A DNA stretch of 64,000 bases from Cytophagales bacterium (GTDB lineage Bacteria; Bacteroidota; Bacteroidia; Cytophagales; Spirosomataceae): NCBI GenBank assembly GCA_013298125.1, contig JAAFJP010000003.1:62001-126000 (forward strand), written 5' to 3'. Shown piece after piece: positions 56,767 through 64,000 of the stretch. Position numbers and translations under genes: made by a program. Position 1 is the stretch's first letter; every line of letters starts with the position of its first letter. Under the pieces are notes generated by a model. It did no database searches. It was not told the origin of the DNA and worked only from the letters and a program-made list of their open reading frames with translations.

Positions 56767-57393
56767 ATGACCGATTTTACCACTTTCATCGATAAATTAA
56801 AAATAAGTTTTCAAGCACCTTTGCCTGGGCAATTAGCTCATGCAAGAATGGCTTCGGAAACTCGTTTGAAATTTAAAATGCCCTCTCCCAATGAGCGTAC
56901 ACGTGAAAGTGCGGTTTTAATTCTGTTTTATCCCTACAAAAATCAAATCTTCATGCCCCTCATCCTTCGACCACCTTATGATGGAGTTCATGGTGGGCAA
57001 ATGGCATTCCCAGGAGGTAGAGCTGAAAAAGAAGACGAAAGTCTCATACGTACTGCCATGCGTGAAGCACAAGAAGAAATAGGCGTACGTTTAACAGATA
57101 TTAAAGTAATCGGACAACTCACCAAACTATACATTCCTCCCTCAAATTTTTATGTGCAACCAGTGGTAGGTTACATGAACTTCAAACCAGATTTTTACCC
57201 AGATGCCCGTGAAGTTGATAAAGTCTTTGAGGTGACCCTCGAAGAAATGAGCAACCCAATAATAATTGGTCGTAAAATGCTTGATGTCAAAGGAGTAGAG
57301 GTTGATACGCCTTTTTACGATATTCAGAACAATACAGTTTGGGGAGCTACGGCTATGATGATTTCGGAATTGCTGGAAGTCATCAACAATTAA
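56767..57393 (+). CDS. NUDIX hydrolase (CoA pyrophosphatase type)
   Basis: Cleaves a nucleoside diphosphate linked to another moiety, probably coenzyme A. The NUDIX box GX5EX7REUXEEXGU is complete from GGRAEKEDESLIRTAMREAQEEIGV, preceded by the UPF0035-like LRPPYDGVHGGQMAFPGG that marks the CoA-diphosphatase group. 208 residues, normal. It follows the FAD oxidoreductase by eight bases in one operon. Confidence 0.92.
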   Translation: MTDFTTFIDKLKISFQAPLPGQLAHARMASETRLKFKMPSPNERTRESAVLILFYPYKNQIFMPLILRPPYDGVHGGQMAFPGGRAEKEDESLIRTAMREAQEEIGVRLTDIKVIGQLTKLYIPPSNFYVQPVVGYMNFKPDFYPDAREVDKVFEVTLEEMSNPIIIGRKMLDVKGVEVDTPFYDIQNNTVWGATAMMISELLEVINN

Positions 57394-57473
57394 GAATTTC
57401 TCTAAATTTTTTCCTTCATTTTTTTTGCGTAAATTAGAGTTTAAATTATTAACTCATGTTTCGCATTTTTTTT

Positions 57474-57493
57474 CAACGGATTAAAATCCGTTG
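57474..57493. repeat. Short REP-like hairpin upstream of the topoisomerase gene
   Basis: CAACGGATT and AATCCGTTG (57474-57482, 57485-57493) form a nine-base stem with a two-base loop in the 239-base gap between the NUDIX and parC genes. The rest of this gap is AT-rich and holds no gene. Confidence 0.7.
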
Positions 57494-57632
57494 CATGAAA
57501 TTATGTTTTGTTTAACAGGTGTTATTAGTAAAATTATTTTTTGTCATAGTTTCAGATAAAAAACAATTTTTACTGCCCATTTTTATTCTTGCAAACCCTT
57601 ACTAATCGCTTACTGAAAGGAATTAATTACCA

Positions 57633-60302
57633 ATGGAAAACGAGAGCTTACCAGAAAATTTAGACGAAAACATCATCAACTCAGAACCAGAAAATGCTCT
57701 CCATGAGCAAGTTGCTGTATCAGGTTTATACGAAAACTGGTTCTTGGAATATGCCTCCTACGTAATTCTTGAACGTGCTGTACCCGCTGTTGAAGACGGT
57801 CTAAAACCCGTTCAACGTCGTATTCTACATGCCTTAAAGGAAATGGACGATGGTCGTTTTAATAAAGTCGCCAACGTTATAGGGCAAACGATGCAGTATC
57901 ACCCACACGGGGATGCGTCTATCAACGATGCGATGGTGAACATGGGTCAAAAAGACTTGGTTTTTGACTGTCAAGGCAACTGGGGAGACTACCGCACAGG
58001 TGACGGTGCAGCCGCTGCCCGTTATATAGAAGTACGTTTATCTGCCTTCGCCAAAGATGTGATTTTCAATCCCCAGACTACTGAATGGCAACTTTCGTAC
58101 GATGGTCGTAAGCGTGAACCTGTTTCACTTCCCGTAAAATTCCCACTTTTACTAGCTCATGGTGTTGAAGGTATTGCCGTAGGACTTTCTACGAAAATAA
58201 TGCCTCATAACTTCGTGGAGTTGATTGAAGCATCCATTAATATTCTTAAAAATAAACCATTTGAATTATATCCTGACTTCTTAACTGGAGGTTCAGTGGA
58301 TGTTTCTAATTATCAAGATGGAAATCGTGGAGGGAAAATTAGAGTTCGTGCAAAAATTGAAGAATTTGACAAAAAAACCTTGATTATCAAGGATATACCA
58401 TTCTCAACGACTACTACCAATTTGATTGAGTCCATCATCAAAGCTAATGATGCAGGAAAAATCAAAATCAAAAAAGTTATTGACAATACCGCAAAAGACG
58501 TTGAGATTCAGGTGCAATTAGCTCCTGGGGTTTCGCCCGACGTTACGATTGATGCCCTTTATGCTTTTACGGATTGTGAGATTTCTATTTCGCCAAATGC
58601 CTGTGTTATCATTGCCGATAAACCACATTTTGTGGGTGTTTCGGATATTCTGAAAACTTGTACGCAACAGACGGTCAGGCTTTTAGAACGTGAATTGGAG
58701 ATTCGTAGAGATGAATTGATGGAGAAGTTATTATTCAGTTCTCTCGAAAAAATCTTTATCGAAAATCGTATTTATCGTGATATTGAAGAATGTGAGACTT
58801 TTGAAGATGTAATTGCAACGGTTGATAAAGGTTTAGATCCTTACAAACCAAGTTTTTATCGTGAAATTGTAGAAGACGATATTCTGAAATTATTAGAAAT
58901 CAGAATCAAGCGTATTTCAAAATTTGATGCTTTCAAAGCCGATGAATTAATGAAGCGTTTGCAAGACGAATTAGCGGAAGTGCTTGATAATCTGGCAAAT
59001 ATCATTCGTTATTCGATTGAGTATTTCAAGGAAATTCTTAGAAAACACGGTAAAGGTCGTGAGCGTAAGACGGAGATTAAGAACTTTAATACCATTTCTG
59101 CAACCGTCGTGGCTGCCAATAATCAAAAGTTATATGTTGATAGAGAAAACGGCTTTGTAGGCTATGGTTTGAAGAAAGAAGAATACGTCATGGACTGTTC
59201 GGATATTGACGACGTAATTGTATTCCGCCAAGATGGCAAGTGTATGGTCGTAAAGATTTCTGAAAAGAATTTTGTTGGGAAAGACATCATTTACGTTTCA
59301 GTTTTCAAGAAAAATGATGACCGTAAAGTGTACAATTTGGTCTATTTTGATGGAAAATCAGGTATTTCGTACATGAAACGCTTTAAGGTTACGGCAGTTA
59401 CCCGTGACCGTGAATATGACCTAACGGCTGGAAATCCGAAATCTAAAATATTGTACTTTACCGCTAATGAAAACGGAGAAGCTGAGACAATCCAGATTAA
59501 TTTGACCGCCTCATGTACTGCCCGTGTGAAGCAATATGACTTTGATTTCAAAACGCTTCTCATCAAAGGGCGTGATTCGATGGGGAATGTTTTGACGAAA
59601 TACCCAGTTCGTAAAATTGTCCAAAAATCTGCGGGAGTTTCTACTTTGGGAGGGGTTGATATTTATTACGATGAAAATGTAGGTCGTCTGAATCGTGATG
59701 AGCATGGTCGTTATTTAGGGAATTTTGATGCAAAAGATAATATTTTGGTGGTTTATAATGATGGACAATATGAACTTACCAACTTTGAATTGACCAATCG
59801 TTATGAACAAAAGGATATTATGGTTTTGGCGAAATTTATTCCAGAAGCCATTATCACGGCAGTTTATTTTGATGGGGCTTCCAAATTGTATTACGTCAAA
59901 CGTTTTAGAATTGAGACGACTACAATTGATAAAAAATTCTTATTTATTTCGGATGAAAAAGGCTCGAAATTGACTTTGGCAACGATTGATAATTATCCAA
60001 GAATTGAATTATCATCGAAAAAAGATAAAGCGGCTTCGACAGTTAAGGAGGAAATCAATCTGGATGAAATAACTGAAATAAGAGGCTGGAAGGCAATGGG
60101 AAGCAAATTGACGATAAATTTAGTCCAAAATATCAAGCAATTGGAGTCCAGAATTGTTGAGGAAGAAGTTTCAGAATCGTCTGGAGATGAAAATGCAGTT
60201 GTGGTAAATATTGAATTACCAAAGAAATTAGTCGCCCCCGAAGAAATAGAATTCCCTGAATTGACAGATGTTGGAACTGGTGAGCAATTGGGACTATTTT
60301 AA
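57633..60302 (+). CDS. parC: DNA topoisomerase IV subunit A
   Basis: Breakage-reunion subunit of a type IIA topoisomerase, 889 residues. Catalytic Tyr131 is in GDGAAAARYIEVRL; upstream is the winged-helix QPVQRRILHALKEM-like segment (LKPVQRRILHALKEM) and IGQTMQYHPHGDASI. A C-terminal beta-pinwheel follows (VVKISEKNFVGKDIIYVSVF and repeats), then an acidic tail ending TGEQLGLF. AAAARY rather than gyrase AAMRYTE, together with the pinwheel lacking a clear GyrA box, favours ParC. The partner parE is not in the window. Ordinary ATG start after an AAGGAAT-like ribosome site (GAAAGGAATT). Confidence 0.85.
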   Translation: MENESLPENLDENIINSEPENALHEQVAVSGLYENWFLEYASYVILERAVPAVEDGLKPVQRRILHALKEMDDGRFNKVANVIGQTMQYHPHGDASINDAMVNMGQKDLVFDCQGNWGDYRTGDGAAAARYIEVRLSAFAKDVIFNPQTTEWQLSYDGRKREPVSLPVKFPLLLAHGVEGIAVGLSTKIMPHNFVELIEASINILKNKPFELYPDFLTGGSVDVSNYQDGNRGGKIRVRAKIEEFDKKTLIIKDIPFSTTTTNLIESIIKANDAGKIKIKKVIDNTAKDVEIQVQLAPGVSPDVTIDALYAFTDCEISISPNACVIIADKPHFVGVSDILKTCTQQTVRLLERELEIRRDELMEKLLFSSLEKIFIENRIYRDIEECETFEDVIATVDKGLDPYKPSFYREIVEDDILKLLEIRIKRISKFDAFKADELMKRLQDELAEVLDNLANIIRYSIEYFKEILRKHGKGRERKTEIKNFNTISATVVAANNQKLYVDRENGFVGYGLKKEEYVMDCSDIDDVIVFRQDGKCMVVKISEKNFVGKDIIYVSVFKKNDDRKVYNLVYFDGKSGISYMKRFKVTAVTRDREYDLTAGNPKSKILYFTANENGEAETIQINLTASCTARVKQYDFDFKTLLIKGRDSMGNVLTKYPVRKIVQKSAGVSTLGGVDIYYDENVGRLNRDEHGRYLGNFDAKDNILVVYNDGQYELTNFELTNRYEQKDIMVLAKFIPEAIITAVYFDGASKLYYVKRFRIETTTIDKKFLFISDEKGSKLTLATIDNYPRIELSSKKDKAASTVKEEINLDEITEIRGWKAMGSKLTINLVQNIKQLESRIVEEEVSESSGDENAVVVNIELPKKLVAPEEIEFPELTDVGTGEQLGLF

Positions 60303-60380
60303 ACAAAATTTACGCTGAAAAACACACTCAATATATCATTCGACAAACCATTAGATTTCAAAATCCCTTACAAACGGATT

Positions 60381-61010
60381 TTGAAATGGTTTTTCATATT
60401 GAGTTTTTTCTTAGTCTTAGGAATCATTTTAGCCAATGTATGGATAGTTTCATCTACCGAAAATAAAAACTATCATACGCTCTACAATATGCCCAAAAAC
60501 GATGTAGGGCTTGTTTTGGGGACAAGTAAAGCCATTCATGGAGGCAAAGAAAATATGTTTTTCAGGTATAGAATGGAGGCGGCGGCAAAGTTATACAAAG
60601 GAGGAAAAGTGAAGTTTTTGATATTGAGTGGCAATCACGACTCGGTATTTTATAACGAACCCAACGACATGAAGAAAGCCTTGATGTCGTTGGGTGTTCC
60701 CGAAAATGTAATGACTTTGGATTTTGCTGGTTTCAGAACCTACGACTCTATTTTACGTTGCAAAGAAGTTTTTAATCAGAATAATTTTACGATTATTTCA
60801 CAACCAAACCACAATTCGAGAGCTTTATTTTTAGCTAACGAATTAGGAATCAATGCAATAGCTTACGCTGCCCAAGATGTTCCAGCCAGTTACAAAACCT
60901 CCCTACGTGAGTATTTAGCTCGCCCCAAAGCCATTCTTGATGTTTATTTACTTGACCGTTCTGAGTATTCTTCTAAAAGAGGAATCGATGTTGCAGGGGA
61001 AAAGAGATAA
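60381..61010 (+). CDS. SanA/YdcF (DUF218) family membrane protein, non-ATG start
   Basis: A membrane-anchored protein of 209 residues or more. One N-terminal helix (FFILSFFLVLGIILANVW) is followed by the DUF218 domain: GLVLGTSK, FRYRMEAAAKLYKGGKVKFLILSGN, NEPNDMKKALMSLGV, ILRCKEVF, IISQPNHNSRALFLA. E. coli SanA affects vancomycin sensitivity; ElyC/YdcF relatives touch envelope precursor metabolism. I give the TTG at 60381. The frame is open back to the parC stop at 60300-60302 without any ATG, so the true start (TTG, or CTG at 60315) is uncertain. Confidence 0.75.
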   Translation: MKWFFILSFFLVLGIILANVWIVSSTENKNYHTLYNMPKNDVGLVLGTSKAIHGGKENMFFRYRMEAAAKLYKGGKVKFLILSGNHDSVFYNEPNDMKKALMSLGVPENVMTLDFAGFRTYDSILRCKEVFNQNNFTIISQPNHNSRALFLANELGINAIAYAAQDVPASYKTSLREYLARPKAILDVYLLDRSEYSSKRGIDVAGEKR

Positions 61011-61014
61011 TTTG

Positions 61015-61773
61015 TTATAACATATCTCCAAAAATTTTCAAATACTCTTTTATCGGCTGAACCGCACTTTGTACAAATTCTCTAACATACTGATTTTGAG
61101 TCTGTTTAAGAACATTCTGCGGTTTATCAATCATCAAAATCTCGCCATTTCGCATTATTGCTATTCTATCGGCAACCAAAAAAGCATCTAACAAATCGTG
61201 GGTTACTAATATGCAAGCAATGGATTCTTGCTTGATAATTTCAACGATTTTTGTTCGGAGTAACGTTTTATTGATGGAATCCAAATTACTAAAAGGCTCA
61301 TCCATCAAAAGTACCAAAGGCTCTTCGGCAATGGCTCTGGCAATGGCAGTTCTTTGCTTTTCACCGCCTGATACTTCCCTTGGTTTTTTATCTTTGATTG
61401 CTGAGATTCCACAGAGTGCTAAAAGTTCTTGAACTCTCTCTTGCCTGTACTCGTGGGTGTATTGCGTGAGGGCTAAATCTATGTTTTCCCAAATCTTATA
61501 ATCAGGTTTGAGTCGATAGTCTTGTGGAACAAGTTTGATATTTGGAAACTCACGAATCAGTCTTTCAAAATACAAGTCAATTTGCTGATTATCAACCCTT
61601 AACGAACCAGAATTGGGCGTAATATTTCCAGAAATAATATTCAAAAGTGTCGTTTTTCCGGAACCACTTTCACCCACAATTGCTAAGATTTCTCCCGAAT
61701 TTACTTCAAAAGAAATATCATTTACGACAGTTTTTTCTTGATATTTTTTGGTGATATTTTTTATTTTGAGCAT
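61015..61773 (-). CDS. ABC transporter ATP-binding protein
   Basis: An ABC ATPase of 252 residues from the ATG at 61773. Walker A GESGSGKTT, Q-loop LVPQDY, signature VSGGEKQR, Walker B LLMDEPFSNLD and the switch His in LVTHD are all intact. The C-terminal LKQTQNQYVREFVQSAVQPIKEYLKIFG is an extension. The start ATG overlaps the last base of the permease stop (TAATG), so translation is coupled. It is the second ATPase of the operon; the substrate is unknown. Confidence 0.92.
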   Translation of the reverse strand: MLKIKNITKKYQEKTVVNDISFEVNSGEILAIVGESGSGKTTLLNIISGNITPNSGSLRVDNQQIDLYFERLIREFPNIKLVPQDYRLKPDYKIWENIDLALTQYTHEYRQERVQELLALCGISAIKDKKPREVSGGEKQRTAIARAIAEEPLVLLMDEPFSNLDSINKTLLRTKIVEIIKQESIACILVTHDLLDAFLVADRIAIMRNGEILMIDKPQNVLKQTQNQYVREFVQSAVQPIKEYLKIFGDML

Positions 61774-63407
61774 TATCCCTGTATTTTTTCCCACGTTATT
61801 TTTCTGTATTCTTTCAGTAAAATCAAGGCAATTATCAAGAAAATTGGAGTCAAAATGATTACGCCATAAGGTACTTTACTGACAAGAGCATGAATTCCGC
61901 CCATGATAGGGACAACCAAAATCAATATAATCATTCTTGAAAAGTTTCTCGCTGCCTTATTTTGTTCAGCGATACTTTTAGAAAACGGCATGGCAAATTC
62001 TGTCTTTGAAATCGTTATCCCTATGTACAGAAGCGTATTTACGAAAGCGAAAATCACATCGTCAATCATTTCTGAACCAAATTTATAAGTCATCAAAATA
62101 CCGACGAGAACATACGCAGGTATTGCCCATTTGATGATAATTACCTTCAAACCACCCAGAAGTACATCTCCTGGTTTATTAATGGGTGAATTTCTAAAAA
62201 TCCAAGCCGCTTTCCAATCGTCAGAATAGAAAATTTGTTGGCTCACTAAATAAATACAAAAACTGGTGTAGTACAAAACCATCCACCTATTAAATCCTGA
62301 GTCCCCATTATTTGAGAACATCTGGAAAATATAATAGATTATTAATCCAAAAATGGGATAGGCTCTGATTTTAAACTTGCGGTCTCGATTGGTGATTTGC
62401 CAAACGAAAGTAAAGGCAGCATTTTCAAGTGAACCTTTGGTAATTTTATTCGATAAAAAAGATAGAAAATTGCTATTTTGAGAGGGTTGAACTTGTTTTT
62501 CTATTTTTTCGGGAGTTCCATATTCTGATAAACTTTTAGCAAACAGAGGGGCTAAATATTTATTCATCAAAAATAAACTCAAAAACGGGACGGTAAAAAT
62601 TAAGGTAATGAATACTAAAAATGGCGTTTCAAAATGGTGATTTACAACGACTTCCATCAAACCTGCAAACCATGCAGGAGGTGTAAAATAATGCCACCAA
62701 GTAATATGGATTTCTTGCGATTTAAAAATATTTGAAACAAATCTTATCCCAATTTGATAACCCACCATCAGAGAAATGGTAAAGAAGATTTGGGCATATC
62801 CGATGATGTCTTTGAGCCTTTCGCCACTTACTATTTTTGTCAATAAAAGATACAAAATTCCAGTTAGAAAAATAGTAATCAGGCAAAGCAAAATCACACT
62901 GATAAAATAGACTAAACCTGCCAAAAAGCCCAATTCAATGATGGTAAAGACAATCGACCCCAAAGAATTGGTTAAGGTAATAGTGATAATAAAAACTGAA
63001 ATATGAATCAAACGAGCCATCCAAATAACCTTACTTTCGACGGGGCGAGGAATGAGGATGATATTATCGGTTGTGTCAAAAAGCACTTCAATAAAATCTG
63101 AAATCATATTGAAGGCAATCATAAACATAATAAATGAGAAATTGTAGAGGTAGAGATTGTAGGCAGTTTTTTCAAAAAACAAAAGCATTGCCCCAAAAAG
63201 AAAGCTAAAAAAAACTTGAAATCCCAAGGATTTTACGAAGGTATTTTCTTCCTCTTTTTGCGTATTTTTTTGATGGAGAGAATGCGGTCTTCGATTTTCC
63301 ATCATCATTTTTACCTCTACGATAGAGCGAAGCGAAGGAAAATCAACTTTCAATAGCCTAAAAAGCCATTGAAGATTATCGACAAGAAATAATACAAATT
63401 TAGTCAT
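61773..63407 (-). CDS. ABC exporter permease
   Basis: An integral membrane protein of 544 residues with about ten helices in two groups separated by a charged linker (about residues 290-330). It resembles ABC-2 type exporter subunits in layout (helices clustered near residues 65-230 and 360-530). A lysine-rich segment (ENRRPHSLHQKNTQKEEEN) precedes helix one, on the cytoplasmic side. It is flanked on both sides by ABC ATPase genes on the same strand. Substrate unknown. Confidence 0.8.
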   Translation of the reverse strand: MTKFVLFLVDNLQWLFRLLKVDFPSLRSIVEVKMMMENRRPHSLHQKNTQKEEENTFVKSLGFQVFFSFLFGAMLLFFEKTAYNLYLYNFSFIMFMIAFNMISDFIEVLFDTTDNIILIPRPVESKVIWMARLIHISVFIITITLTNSLGSIVFTIIELGFLAGLVYFISVILLCLITIFLTGILYLLLTKIVSGERLKDIIGYAQIFFTISLMVGYQIGIRFVSNIFKSQEIHITWWHYFTPPAWFAGLMEVVVNHHFETPFLVFITLIFTVPFLSLFLMNKYLAPLFAKSLSEYGTPEKIEKQVQPSQNSNFLSFLSNKITKGSLENAAFTFVWQITNRDRKFKIRAYPIFGLIIYYIFQMFSNNGDSGFNRWMVLYYTSFCIYLVSQQIFYSDDWKAAWIFRNSPINKPGDVLLGGLKVIIIKWAIPAYVLVGILMTYKFGSEMIDDVIFAFVNTLLYIGITISKTEFAMPFSKSIAEQNKAARNFSRMIILILVVPIMGGIHALVSKVPYGVIILTPIFLIIALILLKEYRKITWEKIQG

Positions 63408-63421
63408 GATTCATAGGTGTT

Positions 63422-64000
63422 TTAATTGGAAGAAAGCACTGAAACAAATTCATTTGAAAGGGTTTGGTCTTCTTCGCTATTACCCGTCAAATTGCTAAAA
63501 ATACCTTCTAATGATAGTGAAGAGGCATTTTCTTTTAATTCTGTGAATGTTCCATCTGCCACGACTTGCCCTTTATTGATGATAACGATACGGTCTGAAA
63601 GTTTCTCAACGACTTCCATAATGTGTGAAGAATAAATGATAGTTTTGCCAGCCTCTTTAAGTTTTGCCAAAATTTCTTTTACCAAAATCACAGCATTAGC
63701 ATCTAAACCCGAAAGCGGTTCGTCCAAAAAAATGATTTCTGGATTGTGTATCATCCCCGCAACTAACAATACTTTTTGCCTCATTCCTTTTGAAAAAGTA
63801 TTCATCCGTTTATTCACGACTTCTTTTAAACCTAAGATTGAAAGTAATTCGATTGCACGTTTTTGGATGGTCAAATCGTCCATTTGATACAGCCTGCCTA
63901 TAAAAAGTAGGTATTCCATTGGAGTAAGCACTTCGTAAAGCATGGCATTTTCGGGTACGTAGCCAATCCTTTTTTTGATTTCCATGGCATCCTTCCGAAC
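63422..64000 (-). CDS. ABC transporter ATP-binding protein, partial
   Basis: The gene enters from beyond the right edge, so its start and Walker A are missing. Visible parts: IGYVPENAMLYEVLTPMEYLLFIGRLY (Q-loop region), signature FSKGMRQK, Walker B IIFLDEPLSGLD, switch His in IYSSHIMEVVEKLSD and a C-terminal tail. This is the CcmA/NatA-like type that pairs with ABC-2 permeases. It starts the operon with the permease 14 bases downstream. Confidence 0.9.
   Translation of the reverse strand, partial: VRKDAMEIKKRIGYVPENAMLYEVLTPMEYLLFIGRLYQMDDLTIQKRAIELLSILGLKEVVNKRMNTFSKGMRQKVLLVAGMIHNPEIIFLDEPLSGLDANAVILVKEILAKLKEAGKTIIYSSHIMEVVEKLSDRIVIINKGQVVADGTFTELKENASSLSLEGIFSNLTGNSEEDQTLSNEFVSVLSSN

Overview
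The window is chromosomal DNA from a low-GC member of the Bacteroidota, most likely the Cytophagales/Cytophagia side. The evidence is a SusC/SusD pair, secreted proteins with type A and type B C-terminal sorting signals of the type IX secretion system, A-rich start regions without strong Shine-Dalgarno sequences, one clear TAnnTTTG promoter box, and the linkage miaB / sigma-54 activator / LptE-like lipoprotein / TPR protein / secG. I cannot name genus or species. There is no tRNA, rRNA, insertion sequence, prophage or CRISPR array that I can support.

Layout. 1-8.7 kb: a Tat-like metallo-beta-lactamase-fold protein, then glutamate synthase (gltB and gltD) on the minus strand, split by a very AT-rich integral-membrane glycosyltransferase gene. 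9.3-13.8 kb: three tandem paralogues of a one-helix membrane protein (the first frameshifted), a large type IX cargo protein and a Uma2-family nuclease-fold gene. 13.9-22 kb (minus): an AEC permease, a HisC-like aminotransferase and a SusC/SusD outer-membrane uptake locus with a small lipoprotein. 22.7-28.5 kb (minus): ribonuclease Z, STAS protein, purC, thiolase and two Bat-type genes (TPR and von Willebrand A). 28.6-33 kb: an RluA-type pseudouridine synthase, a ModF-like double ABC ATPase, groEL and groES. 33.5-38.1 kb (minus): secG, TPR protein, LptE-like lipoprotein, sigma-54 activator, miaB. 38.3-41.8 kb: a 998-residue LRR-Roc-COR-TIR protein (Roco GTPase with a probable NADase effector domain) plus a small lipoprotein. 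41.9-46.6 kb (minus): GHL6-type glycosidase-like protein, histidine phosphatase, surface protein, ruvC. 46.6-50.5 kb (plus): a glycan-assembly cluster (MprF/AglD-like flippase, two GT2 enzymes, NodB deacetylase). 50.5-61 kb: TatD nuclease, membrane protein, asparaginase, type IX cargo, FAD oxidoreductase, NUDIX hydrolase, topoisomerase IV subunit A and a SanA/YdcF protein. 61-64 kb (minus): an ABC exporter operon that runs off the window.

The two most unusual things are these. First, the LRR-Roc-COR-TIR gene has the sensor-switch-effector layout expected of a bacterial innate-immunity receptor. Second, the spaces between genes are filled with many unrelated families of short word-like inverted repeats, each a stem-loop of roughly 30-120 bases: between susC and susD, groES and groEL, purC and the thiolase, secG and its neighbour, and two glycan genes. 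At three places such repeats appear to have become protein-coding: an in-frame palindrome inside miaB, and the signal peptides of the LptE-like lipoprotein and of the surface protein at 45 kb. All functional statements rest on reading motifs by eye; no database search was possible.
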